Shown piece after piece: positions 41,867 through 52,758 of a stretch of DNA of 64,000 nt (position 1 is its first letter; each line of letters begins with the position of its first letter). The translations under genes and the position numbers were made by a program. The stretch is taken from positions 744,001 through 808,000 of the forward strand of contig MLAX01000002.1 in NCBI GenBank assembly GCA_001890945.1, given 5' to 3'. A model generated the notes under the pieces. The model saw only the letters and a program-made list of their open reading frames with translations. It was not told where the DNA came from and did not search any database. The DNA is from Alphaproteobacteria bacterium AO1-B. Its GTDB lineage: Bacteria > Pseudomonadota > Alphaproteobacteria > Rhizobiales > Stappiaceae.

Positions 41867-42772
41867 ATGACGTTTTTGTGCGAACAGGTTGTGTCGGAGA
41901 TAGATCGTCACGACCTGAATTGCGACCCGCGTATTTTTCATGTCCTGCATCTCTTTCTGACAGAACCGGGCTCTCCGGTTGCACGGGAAGTTCAGCGTCT
42001 CATCGCGAGCGAAGAGGGATTGACGGCCAAAGCGTTGCTTTTCGTCTACGAAAACTTCGTGCAGCCAAATGTCAGCTCGGAAAAACAATTCGAGTCGATG
42101 AAACGCTCACAAGGACACCTTGATGCGATCCGGTCGTCCGCCGAAACATCCGCTGAGTTGTGCAAGGACGCGAAACGCAAAAGCACAAAAGAAGATGTCA
42201 TTAAGGCCTTGTCCGACAACATGGCCGAGATACTCTCCCGCACCGCGAAGTTAGAGCAGGAACTTGCGGCCAGCCAGAGCGAGATCTTCACGGATTCGCT
42301 CACCGGCATTTACAACCGACGCTACTTGGAAGCTGAATTTGCCGCAAGACAAGCACGCCCCAGTCCAAAATACTTCCTGGCGCTGCTGGACATCGATCAC
42401 TTCAAGAACGTTAACGACACCTACGGGCACATTATCGGCGACCAAGTCCTGAAACTGGTAGCGACTGCAATCAAAAGTCTCATCCGCAGTCAGGATGTGC
42501 TTTGCCGTTATGGCGGTGAAGAATTCGCGATCCTCTTCGACAGTGCGGATGAAACAGAATGCGCGGATGTCGTTGAGCGGGTCCGCTTAGGCGTAACCAA
42601 ACACAAGCTGGTCAACCGCAAGCAGGGTCAAACGATCGGATCCGTGACTCTGTCCGCTGGTCTGGCCCTTGTGGAGCCGGACGATGATTTCGACACGGCT
42701 CTGGAGCGTGTGGACCGGCTCCTTTACAAGGCCAAACAGGCCGGACGGGACCGCCTCGTCATTCAGATGTAA
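41867..42772 (+). CDS. Diguanylate cyclase (GGDEF domain protein)
   Basis: A 301-residue protein making cyclic di-GMP. The C-terminal GGDEF domain (about 138-300) is intact: DSLTGIYNRRYLE, DIDHFKNVNDTYGH, and the active-site GGEEF at 216-220 with an inhibitory site RSQD (207-210) exactly five residues before it, so product inhibition is expected. The N-terminal 135 residues form a helical, PilZ-free region (FHVLHLFLTEPGSPVAREVQRLIASEEG) ending in a coiled coil (ILSRTAKLEQELAASQ). No membrane segment in this version. The ATG at 41867 is preferred; a frame is open to 41741 but the extension is unlike the rest. Two other c-di-GMP genes lie in the window (24553, and the dead EAL at 36762). Confidence 0.88.
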   Translation: MTFLCEQVVSEIDRHDLNCDPRIFHVLHLFLTEPGSPVAREVQRLIASEEGLTAKALLFVYENFVQPNVSSEKQFESMKRSQGHLDAIRSSAETSAELCKDAKRKSTKEDVIKALSDNMAEILSRTAKLEQELAASQSEIFTDSLTGIYNRRYLEAEFAARQARPSPKYFLALLDIDHFKNVNDTYGHIIGDQVLKLVATAIKSLIRSQDVLCRYGGEEFAILFDSADETECADVVERVRLGVTKHKLVNRKQGQTIGSVTLSAGLALVEPDDDFDTALERVDRLLYKAKQAGRDRLVIQM

Positions 42773-42807
42773 TGCGGCAATCAAACTGTTCCCGCAACTT
42801 CGCGGTT

Positions 42808-43653
42808 TCAAGACTGTAGATCAGAAATCCGTTTGAGGACCGGCCCGGTTTTACCCTCAAGAGCTCCGCCCTGCCCTGTCAGGCTTGCTCCAATGAATGG
42901 ATCTGCCGTTTCCGACAGTTCAAGATACCGGTTTGCGAACAACCGGCGCGCAGCAAGTCCATCCCAATCATCCGGTAAAACGGATGGCGGAAGCCGGGGG
43001 TCTTTCAGCCGGATGGCTCTGAATTCATGAACCATGGCAAGCCTTATAGCGACGGACTCCAAACCCGACAAACCAATGCAGTTCATTGTCTCAAATTTCG
43101 TGGAGAATGACCGGTACCGGTCGGCCAATTGCTCCAGGTCGAAAACTTTATTGAGCATCTCGGCGACTTCTTTAGTGCTTCGTTGATCAGGAAAAGCCTT
43201 GAAACAGGCGCCTGATGGAACCCTGCTTGGTCGATCTGCTCCAATAAACACTGTTTCGGAAACGGCTCCAAAACCTTGATCGACGAGACATTGGTGATCC
43301 GTTCGGTCCGGTTGGACGATGAACAACAAACCGCAGTCGGTGTCCGGCGGACCGAAAATCTGTTCCGAAGCTGACTGGAACTCTATTCCCGCGGCATCGG
43401 TGAGCCGGTAGTAACTGCGCCGCCCATTGCGCTCGCCTTCAAGCTGCCCCCTTGCGACCAAGCGAGATACGGCCGTCCGCACCAACGACTCATTGACGCC
43501 AAATTGTCCGCACAGCGTGATCAGATCACCCATCCACAAAGTGCCACCGCGCGGTTCCACGATGTCACCATAGATGGTGACGATCAAAGGCCCGGCTTTG
43601 GGCGGATAGGATGTTAGAAGTTTCGGGAGAAAAGTTGGCGCTTGTGAAGTCAT
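42808..43653 (-). CDS. PaaX family transcriptional regulator
   Basis: A 281-residue PaaX-like regulator. The N-terminal winged HTH (about 1-75) has IVTIYGDIVEPRGGTLWMGDLITLCGQFGVNESLVRTAVSRLVARG, here quoted in parts: TIYGDIV, RGGTLWMGDL, ESLVRTAVSRL, and RRSYYRLT; the middle and C-terminal PaaX domains follow (PDRTDHQCLVDQGFG to FRAIRLKDPRLPPSVLPDDW, the typical ending RLFANRYLEL). PaaX classically represses phenylacetate catabolism, sensing phenylacetyl-CoA, but no paa genes are in the window. The ATG at 43653 fits the family start; an upstream frame is open to 43713. It is divergent from znuA, whose Zur-like box is 121 bases away. Confidence 0.88.
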   Translation of the reverse strand: MTSQAPTFLPKLLTSYPPKAGPLIVTIYGDIVEPRGGTLWMGDLITLCGQFGVNESLVRTAVSRLVARGQLEGERNGRRSYYRLTDAAGIEFQSASEQIFGPPDTDCGLLFIVQPDRTDHQCLVDQGFGAVSETVFIGADRPSRVPSGACFKAFPDQRSTKEVAEMLNKVFDLEQLADRYRSFSTKFETMNCIGLSGLESVAIRLAMVHEFRAIRLKDPRLPPSVLPDDWDGLAARRLFANRYLELSETADPFIGASLTGQGGALEGKTGPVLKRISDLQS

Positions 43654-43773
43654 TGATTGGTCGTTTGTCTGAGAGGCGCCACCATAGACCTGACAGCGCA
43701 GCATTCCAAGCAATCAGCCTGAACCAGCGAAAGTCATCGCTTGCACGCCAAATCCATGAACGTTATACCGTTA

Positions 43774-43792
43774 CATGTTACAAAGTAACATG
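43774..43792. promoter_or_regulatory. Zur-like operator upstream of znuA
   Basis: CATGTTACAAAGTAACATG is a perfect 8-bp inverted repeat with a 3-base centre, 43 bases before the znuA ATG. Its core fits the TGTTAY-N3-RTAACA pattern of alphaproteobacterial Zur sites, so zinc repression of znuA is likely. Confidence 0.7.
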
Positions 43793-43834
43793 AGATCAAT
43801 TTCCCTGTTCCTCTGGATGACCGAATAAACCGCC

Positions 43835-45001
43835 ATGCAAAACGCCCGAAAATTTCGCCTTGCTCTTGCTGCCTCGACCGTGCTTGCCGGGTCTGCCTTG
43901 TCGGCTCCTGCGTTTGCGGATGGACCAAATGTCGTGACCACGATCAAGCCGGTTCATTCTATCGCAGCCGCTGTTATGGAAGGTGTTGGCACACCGCACA
44001 TCCTGATTGACGGTGCAGCCTCTCCCCACGGGTTTGCTCTGAAACCTTCCCAGGCCTTTCTCCTTGAAGGGGCCGATGTCGTGTTCTGGGTTGGTCCTGA
44101 ATTAACTTCTTCGCTGGAAAAGCCCATCTCATCGATGGCGGACAAAGCTGCTCGCGTCGAACTTCTTGATCTTGAGAGTATTGAACAGCTGAAATGGCGT
44201 GAGGGTGACCAATTCGACAGCCATGATCATGGCGACCACGACGATCATGGTCATGACGATCACGGGCACGACGACCACGCACACGATGATCATGACCATG
44301 ACAAAGATCACGCACACGATCATGACAAGCATGAACATGAAGAAGAGCATGCTGCGCACGATGATCATGGGCATGACCATGATCACGACAAAGAACATGC
44401 ACATGATCATGACGAACACGCTCATGAAGAAGAGCATGCCGAACATGATGATCACGGGCATGACCATGGGCACGATCATGCCGGCGGCAACGACCCGCAT
44501 ATCTGGCTAAACCCGGAAAACGGCATTGCGATTGCCAATGCGATGGCCACCACATTGTCAGAAGTTGATCCAGCCAACACCGATACCTACAAGGCAAACG
44601 CCAAGGCTTTTGCTGAGAAGGTTTCTGGCCTGGAAGCAGAGATTTCCGCCAAGCTGGAACCGGTGAAAGGTCAGAAATTCATCGTGTTCCATGACGCCTA
44701 TCATCACTTTGAACACCACTACGGCATCGAAGCTAGCGGTGCGATCACAGTGACGCCAGAGGCTTTGGCAAGCGCAGAACAAGTCGCGGAAATTCAATCC
44801 CGTGTTCGTGACCAGAACGTTGTCTGCGTTTTCCAGGAACCGCAATTCGATTCCAAGCTGGTCAATGTCGTGATCGAGGGCAGCGATGCGAAAGTCGGCG
44901 TTTTGGATCCGCTTGGCACTGAGCTTGCGAACGGCCCGGACCTTTACCCGGCTCTGCTGACAAGCCTGGCAGACTCTCTGGCGGATTGCCTCAAGTCTTG
45001 A
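43835..45001 (+). CDS. znuA: ZnuA zinc ABC transporter substrate-binding protein with long His/Asp loop
   Basis: A 388-residue periplasmic zinc-binding protein, the receptor of the ZnuABC importer. Residues 1-29 are a signal peptide. Ligand histidines are visible in TIKPVHS, ASPHGFAL (His65) and the FHDAYHHFEHHYG stretch, with QEPQFDSKL supplying the acidic side. Between residues 130 and 215 is an extreme loop of alternating His and Asp (repeats such as HDHDKEHAHDHDEH), longer than the loop of typical ZnuA proteins, which captures zinc at low concentration. The gene has a Zur-like box at 43774-43792. No znuB or znuC lies next to it; the divergent gene is PaaX-like, so the rest of the importer must be elsewhere. 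Some adhesin-type family members bind manganese, but the His loop argues for zinc. Confidence 0.95.
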   Translation: MQNARKFRLALAASTVLAGSALSAPAFADGPNVVTTIKPVHSIAAAVMEGVGTPHILIDGAASPHGFALKPSQAFLLEGADVVFWVGPELTSSLEKPISSMADKAARVELLDLESIEQLKWREGDQFDSHDHGDHDDHGHDDHGHDDHAHDDHDHDKDHAHDHDKHEHEEEHAAHDDHGHDHDHDKEHAHDHDEHAHEEEHAEHDDHGHDHGHDHAGGNDPHIWLNPENGIAIANAMATTLSEVDPANTDTYKANAKAFAEKVSGLEAEISAKLEPVKGQKFIVFHDAYHHFEHHYGIEASGAITVTPEALASAEQVAEIQSRVRDQNVVCVFQEPQFDSKLVNVVIEGSDAKVGVLDPLGTELANGPDLYPALLTSLADSLADCLKS

Positions 45002-45014
45002 TTGACAATTCTGG

Positions 45015-45039
45015 GCCCGCTTTTGCCCACCAGGCGGGC
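45015..45039 (+). terminator. Hairpin after znuA
   Basis: GCCCGC (45015-45020) pairs with GCGGGC (45034-45039) 14 bases after the znuA stop. No T-run follows, so it may be an attenuator or degradation barrier rather than a full terminator. Confidence 0.3.
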
Positions 45040-45166
45040 TCAGCAAGCTGGATCGACAAATGAGGCCGACAGCCGTTCGGCTATGAAGACCGGGCGCTTT
45101 TTTTGCCCGATTAGAGCCCGGTGGCACAGCTGAAACGACGACCTCAGCCAACTGCACTCGTCCAGC

Positions 45167-45198
45167 AAAAAGCCCGCCGATACACTCGGCGGGCTTTT
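45167..45198. terminator. Bidirectional terminator between znuA and the L,D-transpeptidase gene
   Basis: AAAAGCCCGCCGA pairs with TCGGCGGGCTTTT around a 5-base TACAC loop, giving a 9-bp GC-rich stem with A- and T-runs on both flanks. Placed between convergent ends of znuA and the transpeptidase gene, it can stop both transcripts. Confidence 0.9.
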
Positions 45199-45219
45199 CA
45201 TTTCTTACGGGAACAAGTC

Positions 45220-47196
45220 TCAAGAAGCGCGGGCCTTGGCACGAACCTCTTCGGTTTTCTCCAGCGCCTTCAGCAGGTAACGGTCGCGGTCATAAACGTC
45301 CGTGTAGAACCCGATCGAGCCGTCAGCTTCCGGCCATGCCGTGAAATAAGACACGTAGACCGGGATATCACCGGTCACCTTTTCCTGGGCGTTCTGACCC
45401 GCAGCAATCCGAGAGGACACATAATCCGTCGATTTTCCAAGAACTGCCGCTGCCATGCCTTTTGGATCATGCAAACGGATGCAGCCGTGGCTAAATGCGC
45501 GCGTGTCCTTGTTGAACAGGCTCTTCGACGGCGTGTCATGCATGTAAATGTGATGCCTGTTCGGGAACAGGATTTTCACCTCGCCAAGCGCGTTGGAGCG
45601 ACCCGGATACTGGCGCACATTGATCGACTTCTGTTTGTTGGCGACTGCATACCAGTCGACTGACGCGGAGGACACTTTGCGGCCGCCCGGCGTCGTCACT
45701 TCATAGCCCGCCTGATCCAGATAGGACGGATTGGCGGCAAGCTTCGGTATCATCTCATTGACGATGATCGAATATGGCACGCCCCAGTACGGGTTGTATT
45801 CAACAATCTCGATCTTGTCATAGAAGAAGTTGGTCTGGTTGGACTTCTTGCCGACGACAACGCGCATCGACATCGGGTCAGTGCCCGGCTCATAGTATGT
45901 TGCGGTGAACGCTGGCTGGTTGATGAACACCTTCCGCTCGCCCAGCTCTTCCGGAAGCCAGCGGCTCCGCTCCATTGCAAGCTCGACCTTGGCGATCTTG
46001 GCCGCATAGGTCTCACCGACCATGGCCTTGATCGTGTTCTTGCCGACAATCCCATCTGCCGTGAGCTTCGATTCCTTCTGAAAGCTCTTTACAAGAGCTA
46101 CAAGCTCAGGCGTGTAGAGATCGGAGCCGTCATAGACTGCAAGCGTCGCTGCATGGTCCGTTTTCAGTGTCTCAGAGCCATGTTTGGAAATTGCAGCAAC
46201 GATATTCTTCATTTCAGGACTGGATTTGCCCGCCTTGAGGAACGTACCGGGCGCGATCACGATCTGGTCGGCTTCTTCATCTTCAGCCTTGAGACGAGCC
46301 AGCTCAGCGGTCAATTTCTTGAAGTGATTACTTTGCGGCTGATGGGCTTCCAGCGCGGTCGCCACATTGCCAGATGCCGTGAACTCTTCCAGCGCGGCGA
46401 CAAGATCAACATCATGCCGGGGCAGATCGTGGTATTGCGAAATCCGGTTTGGATCGACCCGGCCGCGGGTCGCATCAAGCACATAGGTTAGCGCGGCGGC
46501 ACTCAGCTCCATTTCAAACTGCATGACCGCTGCATCAAGGTCGTCCCCGTCCAGCGAGGCGGTTGCCGGCAGAGCCACGACATAATCTGCCGGGTTGAGG
46601 CCATAAGCGGCAGCGTTTCTCAAAGCACGGCGCATTTGTGCAGCCTTGGCCGTCGGCTTGCCATCTTTGACCCAAAGAAAATCAGGGTACTCCCGGTAAA
46701 ACGCGATCAGCGCATCGCCGACTTCCGGCAACACCGTCAGCTTGATGTCTTTCAGTGCCGGGCGGGCTTCATCGAAGGGGGTCAAAACAACAGGCGTGGA
46801 CGTGCTGATGTCAGCATCATTGATGGACGCTGCGTTGCCGTCGGCCGAGGACGGCGTGATTTCCGCGGTTTTCTTTTTCGACAAAGGCGCAAGCGAGACG
46901 GCTTTGAAGGTGTCCGGCTTGTAGGTCAGGTACCGCGGGGCAGACACACGAACCTTGGTCGCTTTCTTGCGGCGCTGCTCCTGAAGCTCCCGCTCACGCT
47001 GGCGTTGCTGGGCTTCAGGATTGAATAGGCGCTGGAAAAAGCCTTGGGCTTCGGCATCAGCAACCGGCAGCGCGGTGAAACCCGTTGCCAGAACGCTTGC
47101 CATCAAGCCTGCCTTCAGGCCGGCGCCAATTTTTTGTCCAAAAGACAGTTTGTAGCCGGAGGCCGGTTTGCCGTGTGCCATCATGCTCGTTCGCAT
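45220..47196 (-). CDS. Periplasmic L,D-transpeptidase (YcbB/LdtD-like)
   Basis: A 658-residue enzyme that cross-links peptidoglycan peptides between two meso-diaminopimelate residues. The N-terminus has a signal segment (about 25-50, LKAGLMASVLATGFTALPVADA), then a basic Gln/Arg-rich linker, a long N-terminal domain (about 130-340), a peptidoglycan-binding motif (VALVKSFQKESKLTADGIVGKNTIKAM, about 362-388), and the YkuD catalytic domain (about 410-600) with HHIYMHD and the catalytic Cys in SHGCIRLHDP at about residue 572. The ATG at 47196 has AGG at a good distance, better than the TTG at 47202. The YcbB layout (domain plus binding module plus catalytic domain) is intact. Confidence 0.93.
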   Translation of the reverse strand: MRTSMMAHGKPASGYKLSFGQKIGAGLKAGLMASVLATGFTALPVADAEAQGFFQRLFNPEAQQRQRERELQEQRRKKATKVRVSAPRYLTYKPDTFKAVSLAPLSKKKTAEITPSSADGNAASINDADISTSTPVVLTPFDEARPALKDIKLTVLPEVGDALIAFYREYPDFLWVKDGKPTAKAAQMRRALRNAAAYGLNPADYVVALPATASLDGDDLDAAVMQFEMELSAAALTYVLDATRGRVDPNRISQYHDLPRHDVDLVAALEEFTASGNVATALEAHQPQSNHFKKLTAELARLKAEDEEADQIVIAPGTFLKAGKSSPEMKNIVAAISKHGSETLKTDHAATLAVYDGSDLYTPELVALVKSFQKESKLTADGIVGKNTIKAMVGETYAAKIAKVELAMERSRWLPEELGERKVFINQPAFTATYYEPGTDPMSMRVVVGKKSNQTNFFYDKIEIVEYNPYWGVPYSIIVNEMIPKLAANPSYLDQAGYEVTTPGGRKVSSASVDWYAVANKQKSINVRQYPGRSNALGEVKILFPNRHHIYMHDTPSKSLFNKDTRAFSHGCIRLHDPKGMAAAVLGKSTDYVSSRIAAGQNAQEKVTGDIPVYVSYFTAWPEADGSIGFYTDVYDRDRYLLKALEKTEEVRAKARAS

Positions 47197-47202
47197 TGTC
47201 AA

Positions 47203-47527
47203 AACCTGTATTTCAAATTGTCCAACACAAACCAGGAGCGCCCAAGACCCTGGTCATTGTTCCTGCCTCGTTGGTCATCCGGCCGCTGCTCTTGGAAATA
47301 TGAGCAGTCCTTGATTACCCGCACGGTCTACCAGCCGCCCCTTTCGGGAAACCGGCGTGGACCGCAATTTCGTGTCATTTTAGAGGACAATACTACACCA
47401 AGCCCATACGTAAGGTTAAGTGCGTAGGTACGGTGTAGGTTTCCAAATCACGTCAGTGTGACGTATTTGCATGTCTCCGCCTGGCGTGCCGGCATCCCGA
47501 CACACGCCAGACGCGAAATTTCATGAA
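47203..47527. other. Intergenic region between transpeptidase and ssb genes
   Basis: About 320 bases. A hairpin with arms CTGGCGTG (47481-47488) and CACGCCAG (47503-47510), 18 bases beyond the ssb stop, is a possible ssb terminator though no T-run follows. The transpeptidase promoter must lie left of it; GGTTAAG at about 47412 is not a clear -35 element. No gene is supported. Confidence 0.45.
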
Positions 47528-48079
47528 TTAAAACGGTATTTCATCATCCATCGGACCGGAACCACCGCCGGATGGTCCACCGAATCCGCCGCCCGAAGAC
47601 CCGCCACCGTAACCGCCGCCGCCGCCGAAGCTGCCGCCACCACCACCGGAAGACCCGCCGCCGAATCCGCCGCCGCCCTGGTCATTGCCGTAATCCGGCA
47701 ATCCGCCGGGCTGACCGCCGCCTTCGCCGCGTCCGTCAAGCATCGTCAGATTGGAGTTGAACCCCTGCAGCACGACTTCGGTCGAATACCGGTCCTGCCC
47801 GGATTGGTCCTGCCACTTACGGGTTTGCAGCTGGCCTTCCAGGTAGACCTTGGAGCCTTTGCGCAGATAGTTTTCAGCCACCTTGCATAGGCCTTCATTG
47901 AAGATGACCACACGGTGCCATTCGGTTTTTTCGCGGCGCTCGCCGGAATTGCGGTCCCGCCAGGATTCGGACGTTGCAATCCGCAGATTGGCAATCGGCC
48001 GGCCATCCTGGGTGCGCCGGATTTCCGGATCCGCTCCAAGGTTCCCAACCAAAATGACTTTGTTGACACTTCCCGCCAT
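47528..48079 (-). CDS. ssb: Single-stranded DNA-binding protein
   Basis: A 183-residue SSB that coats single-stranded DNA in replication, recombination and repair, acting as a tetramer. The OB fold is at about residues 1-110 ([57 protein letters not shown]). A glycine-rich linker fills about 120-175, and the conserved acidic tail MDDEIPF ends the protein, the docking site for partner proteins. ATG at 48079 with AGGAG six bases upstream. Divergent from uvrA, a common arrangement that suggests shared SOS control. Confidence 0.97.
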   Translation of the reverse strand: MAGSVNKVILVGNLGADPEIRRTQDGRPIANLRIATSESWRDRNSGERREKTEWHRVVIFNEGLCKVAENYLRKGSKVYLEGQLQTRKWQDQSGQDRYSTEVVLQGFNSNLTMLDGRGEGGGQPGGLPDYGNDQGGGGFGGGSSGGGGGSFGGGGGYGGGSSGGGFGGPSGGGSGPMDDEIPF

Positions 48080-48368
48080 ACTCAGCTCCTGTTTGTATTT
48101 TTGCTTCCGGCCCAGCTTTTTTGGCAGCAGCACGGCCTGACGCCCTGACGCGGCGCAGCTTTATTGGGCCACACCCTAACGATCTCCTCGCTGGATCGCC
48201 GCCACTTTTTCCGCATGCCCCCCATTTTCCACAATGTTGAGCACTTACCGGGTCTCGAAACCGCCGCATCTGCAGGCTTGCCAAAGCTTCGATAGAACCG
48301 GGGCAACCCAGCCGTGCCAGATCTCATTTCGTAAATTGTTCTGCCTTCGGGATATATGTACTTGTTTT

Positions 48369-48383
48369 GTTCTTATCAGTTTC
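48369..48383. promoter_or_regulatory. Candidate LexA (SOS) box between ssb and uvrA
   Basis: GTTCTTATCAGTTTC matches the alphaproteobacterial LexA site GTTC-N7-GTTC except for one base in the second half-site. It lies between the divergent ssb and uvrA genes, both usual SOS members, with an AT-rich GGATATATGTAC close by as a possible -10 region. Confidence 0.35.
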
Positions 48384-48583
48384 GTATCCTTGGCGCAATT
48401 TCCGCAGCCCCCTTTTTGGACTCCTGGTGACCGTGAAGAGCATTTTCCGCAAATGCCCATCTGGAAGCTCAACTGGAAACTGCTATATCGGGTCCGAGTG
48501 GCCCGCCCTGCCCGCTTAGCTGGACCAAATTCATTCAAGAGCCCAGATTGGGCGGCCTGCACAAGACCAGAAAGACACGCAAT

Positions 48584-51511
<2,928 letters not shown>

Positions 51512-51524
51512 ATCAGCAATCTGA

Positions 51525-51550
51525 GTTGCGGAGCTGCATTGCTCCGCAAC
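51525..51550 (+). terminator. Hairpin after uvrA
   Basis: GTTGCGGAGC pairs perfectly with GCTCCGCAAC around a TGCATT loop, 13 bases beyond the uvrA stop. The T-run (TGTTTTTTC) is about 20 bases further, so it is a likely but imperfect rho-independent terminator. Confidence 0.55.
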
Positions 51551-51750
51551 ATAAAGTCTCAAGCGATTGTTTTTTCTCACTATTCCGATAGATTAAATCG
51601 ATTAGTTTGATTATATTTTTTGCAATGCACAAAACGCATGTCAGGCATGCAGACGCGGCACTTCTTTAAATTCGGCTGGTGAAATATATATGAATCCAAC
51701 AAAGACGCAGCGGGTTGGCGACAACACCTCTGCCAATAAGGAAAAACAAA

Positions 51751-51903
51751 ATGTTTGATACCGTTGTACGCAAATACAACAACTGGAAATCCTACCGCCG
51801 CGCGGTTGACGAACTTTCCAGCCTGTCCAGCCGCGAGCTGCAGGATCTCGGCATCAGCCGGGGCGACATCAAGTTTGTTGCCCGCCGCAGCCTGGAAGGC
51901 TGA
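51751..51903 (+). CDS. DUF1127 small protein
   Basis: A 50-residue DUF1127 protein: basic Arg/Lys/Tyr-rich N-terminal half (MFDTVVRKYNNWKSYRRAVD) and the characteristic C-terminal LSSRELQDLGISRGDI. DUF1127 proteins modulate RNA turnover or stress responses; in Rhodobacter sphaeroides the homolog CcaF1 is an RNA-binding protein and is co-transcribed with the CCUCCUCCC small RNAs CcsR1-4. The same arrangement is present here: the gene is directly followed by three CCUCCUCCC loops (51925-52044). The start at 51751 has AAGGAA upstream; 36 more codons are open upstream but the family begins at this ATG. Confidence 0.92.
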   Translation: MFDTVVRKYNNWKSYRRAVDELSSLSSRELQDLGISRGDIKFVARRSLEG

Positions 51904-51924
51904 TTGAAGATTTAGAGATCGCGT

Positions 51925-52044
51925 CCCGAGGCACTCCTCCTCCCAGCCAACGGACGTGTGACACGCAGGGCATCCTCCTCCCAGCCCTGTCACGTCGAAA
52001 CAACGCCCGCCAGTACCTCCTCCCACTGGCGGGTGTTTGTTTGT
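51925..52044 (+). ncRNA. CCUCCUCCC-loop small RNAs (cuckoo/CcsR-type), locus 1
   Basis: Downstream of the first DUF1127 gene lie three CCTCCTCCC motifs (51936-51944, 51974-51982, 52016-52024), each in a loop. The second is flanked by AGGGC/GCCCT, extended by GTGAC/GTCAC; the third sits in a perfect stem (CCCGCCAGT with ACTGGCGGG) followed by TGTTTGTTTG, which also serves as terminator (52006-52044). This is the layout of the cuckoo RNA family (CcsR in Rhodobacter), processed from the DUF1127 transcript. Two RNAs or one with three loops are possible. Confidence 0.85.
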
Positions 52045-52490
52045 CTGGCGGCCGGTTTTCCCAAACACATTCCGTTCTCCCAACCTCAGGCGTTGTGGCT
52101 CATGCCCGATTTGTTGCGCGTGATCGGTCGTCCTGTGGCTTCCATGCCCTTGAGCCATGTCTTCCACGTTTTCGATAAGACCTTGCTGAGGAGAGCCGAA
52201 AGAGATCTGGCTCTTTTGTTTGGCGGCAGGAATCTTAGCCCCGATACAACTTGCCATGACCAAAAGCTGCTCAGGAAACTGCCGTGACGCAGCGCTCTGC
52301 ACCGCTATGCGCTGAACGCCACCGCAAAGGGTGTTAACCCTTCATAAACCTGCATTTTTTGCATATCAGCTTCGCGTTTGCCCCTCTACCTCGCAGCGCA
52401 CAAAACACCTATTTCCCCGCTGTAACGAGATGAACGGGCCAGTCGCCGATCCGCGGTGTCATGGCCACTAGATAAAAAAAGGCCAGAGCC
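52045..52490. other. Intergenic region upstream of the second DUF1127 gene
   Basis: About 445 bases with no recognisable gene. It should hold the promoter of the second DUF1127/small RNA unit; I could not pick clear -35/-10 elements, and the family is RpoH-dependent in Rhodobacter. Confidence 0.4.
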
Positions 52491-52640
52491 ATGATCGATA
52501 ACGTTGTACGCAAATTCAACAACTGGAAAAGCTACCGCCGGACCTACGACGAACTGTCCAACCTGTCCAACCGTGAGCTGGACGACCTGGGCATTGCCCG
52601 TGCGGACATCGCGCGCTACGCCCGCGCCGCCATCAAGTAA
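52491..52640 (+). CDS. DUF1127 small protein (second copy)
   Basis: A 49-residue DUF1127 protein: MIDNVVRKFNNWKSYRRTYD, then ELSNLSNRELDDLGIARADI and a basic end RYARAAIK. It is about 60 percent alike to the copy at 51751 and is too short to be picked by a length-limited ORF search. It has AGG at a suitable distance and is followed by another pair of CCUCCUCCC loops (52650-52758), so the gene-plus-RNA unit is present twice in 1 kb. The role should parallel CcaF1. Confidence 0.9.
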   Translation: MIDNVVRKFNNWKSYRRTYDELSNLSNRELDDLGIARADIARYARAAIK

Positions 52641-52649
52641 TTCAGTTTC

Positions 52650-52758
52650 GCGGTCAAAGGCATCCTCCTCCCAGCCAATGACCGTGATCCTCTGCGGGTT
52701 TCCCGCAGACCTCAAAAAGCGCTTGCCGGATCCTCCTCCCACCGGCAGGCGTTTTTTT
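52650..52758 (+). ncRNA. CCUCCUCCC-loop small RNAs (cuckoo/CcsR-type), locus 2
   Basis: After the second DUF1127 gene come two CCTCCTCCC motifs (52664-52672 and 52732-52740). Between them is a separate strong hairpin, TCTGCGGG/CCCGCAGA (52691-52709). The second motif is the loop of a stem GCTTGCCGG/CCGGCAGGC followed by seven T residues (52752-52758), a rho-independent terminator. Same layout as the locus at 51925. Confidence 0.85.

Noticed and set aside
44210..44500. Short tandem CATGATCAC-like repeats that could be mistaken for a satellite or CRISPR-like array
   Set aside because: They are codons of the His/Asp-rich loop of ZnuA; repeat length and spacing are irregular and there are no unique spacers.
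45085..45120. Second hairpin (CGGGC with GCCCG) before the bidirectional terminator
   Set aside because: The T-run is inside the loop, so it is not a terminator; left unannotated.
51580..52302. A 240-codon open frame on the minus strand across the first DUF1127 gene and its small RNAs
   Set aside because: It is the reverse-strand shadow of DUF1127 and structured RNA; no credible start site or domain, and the + strand genes are certain.
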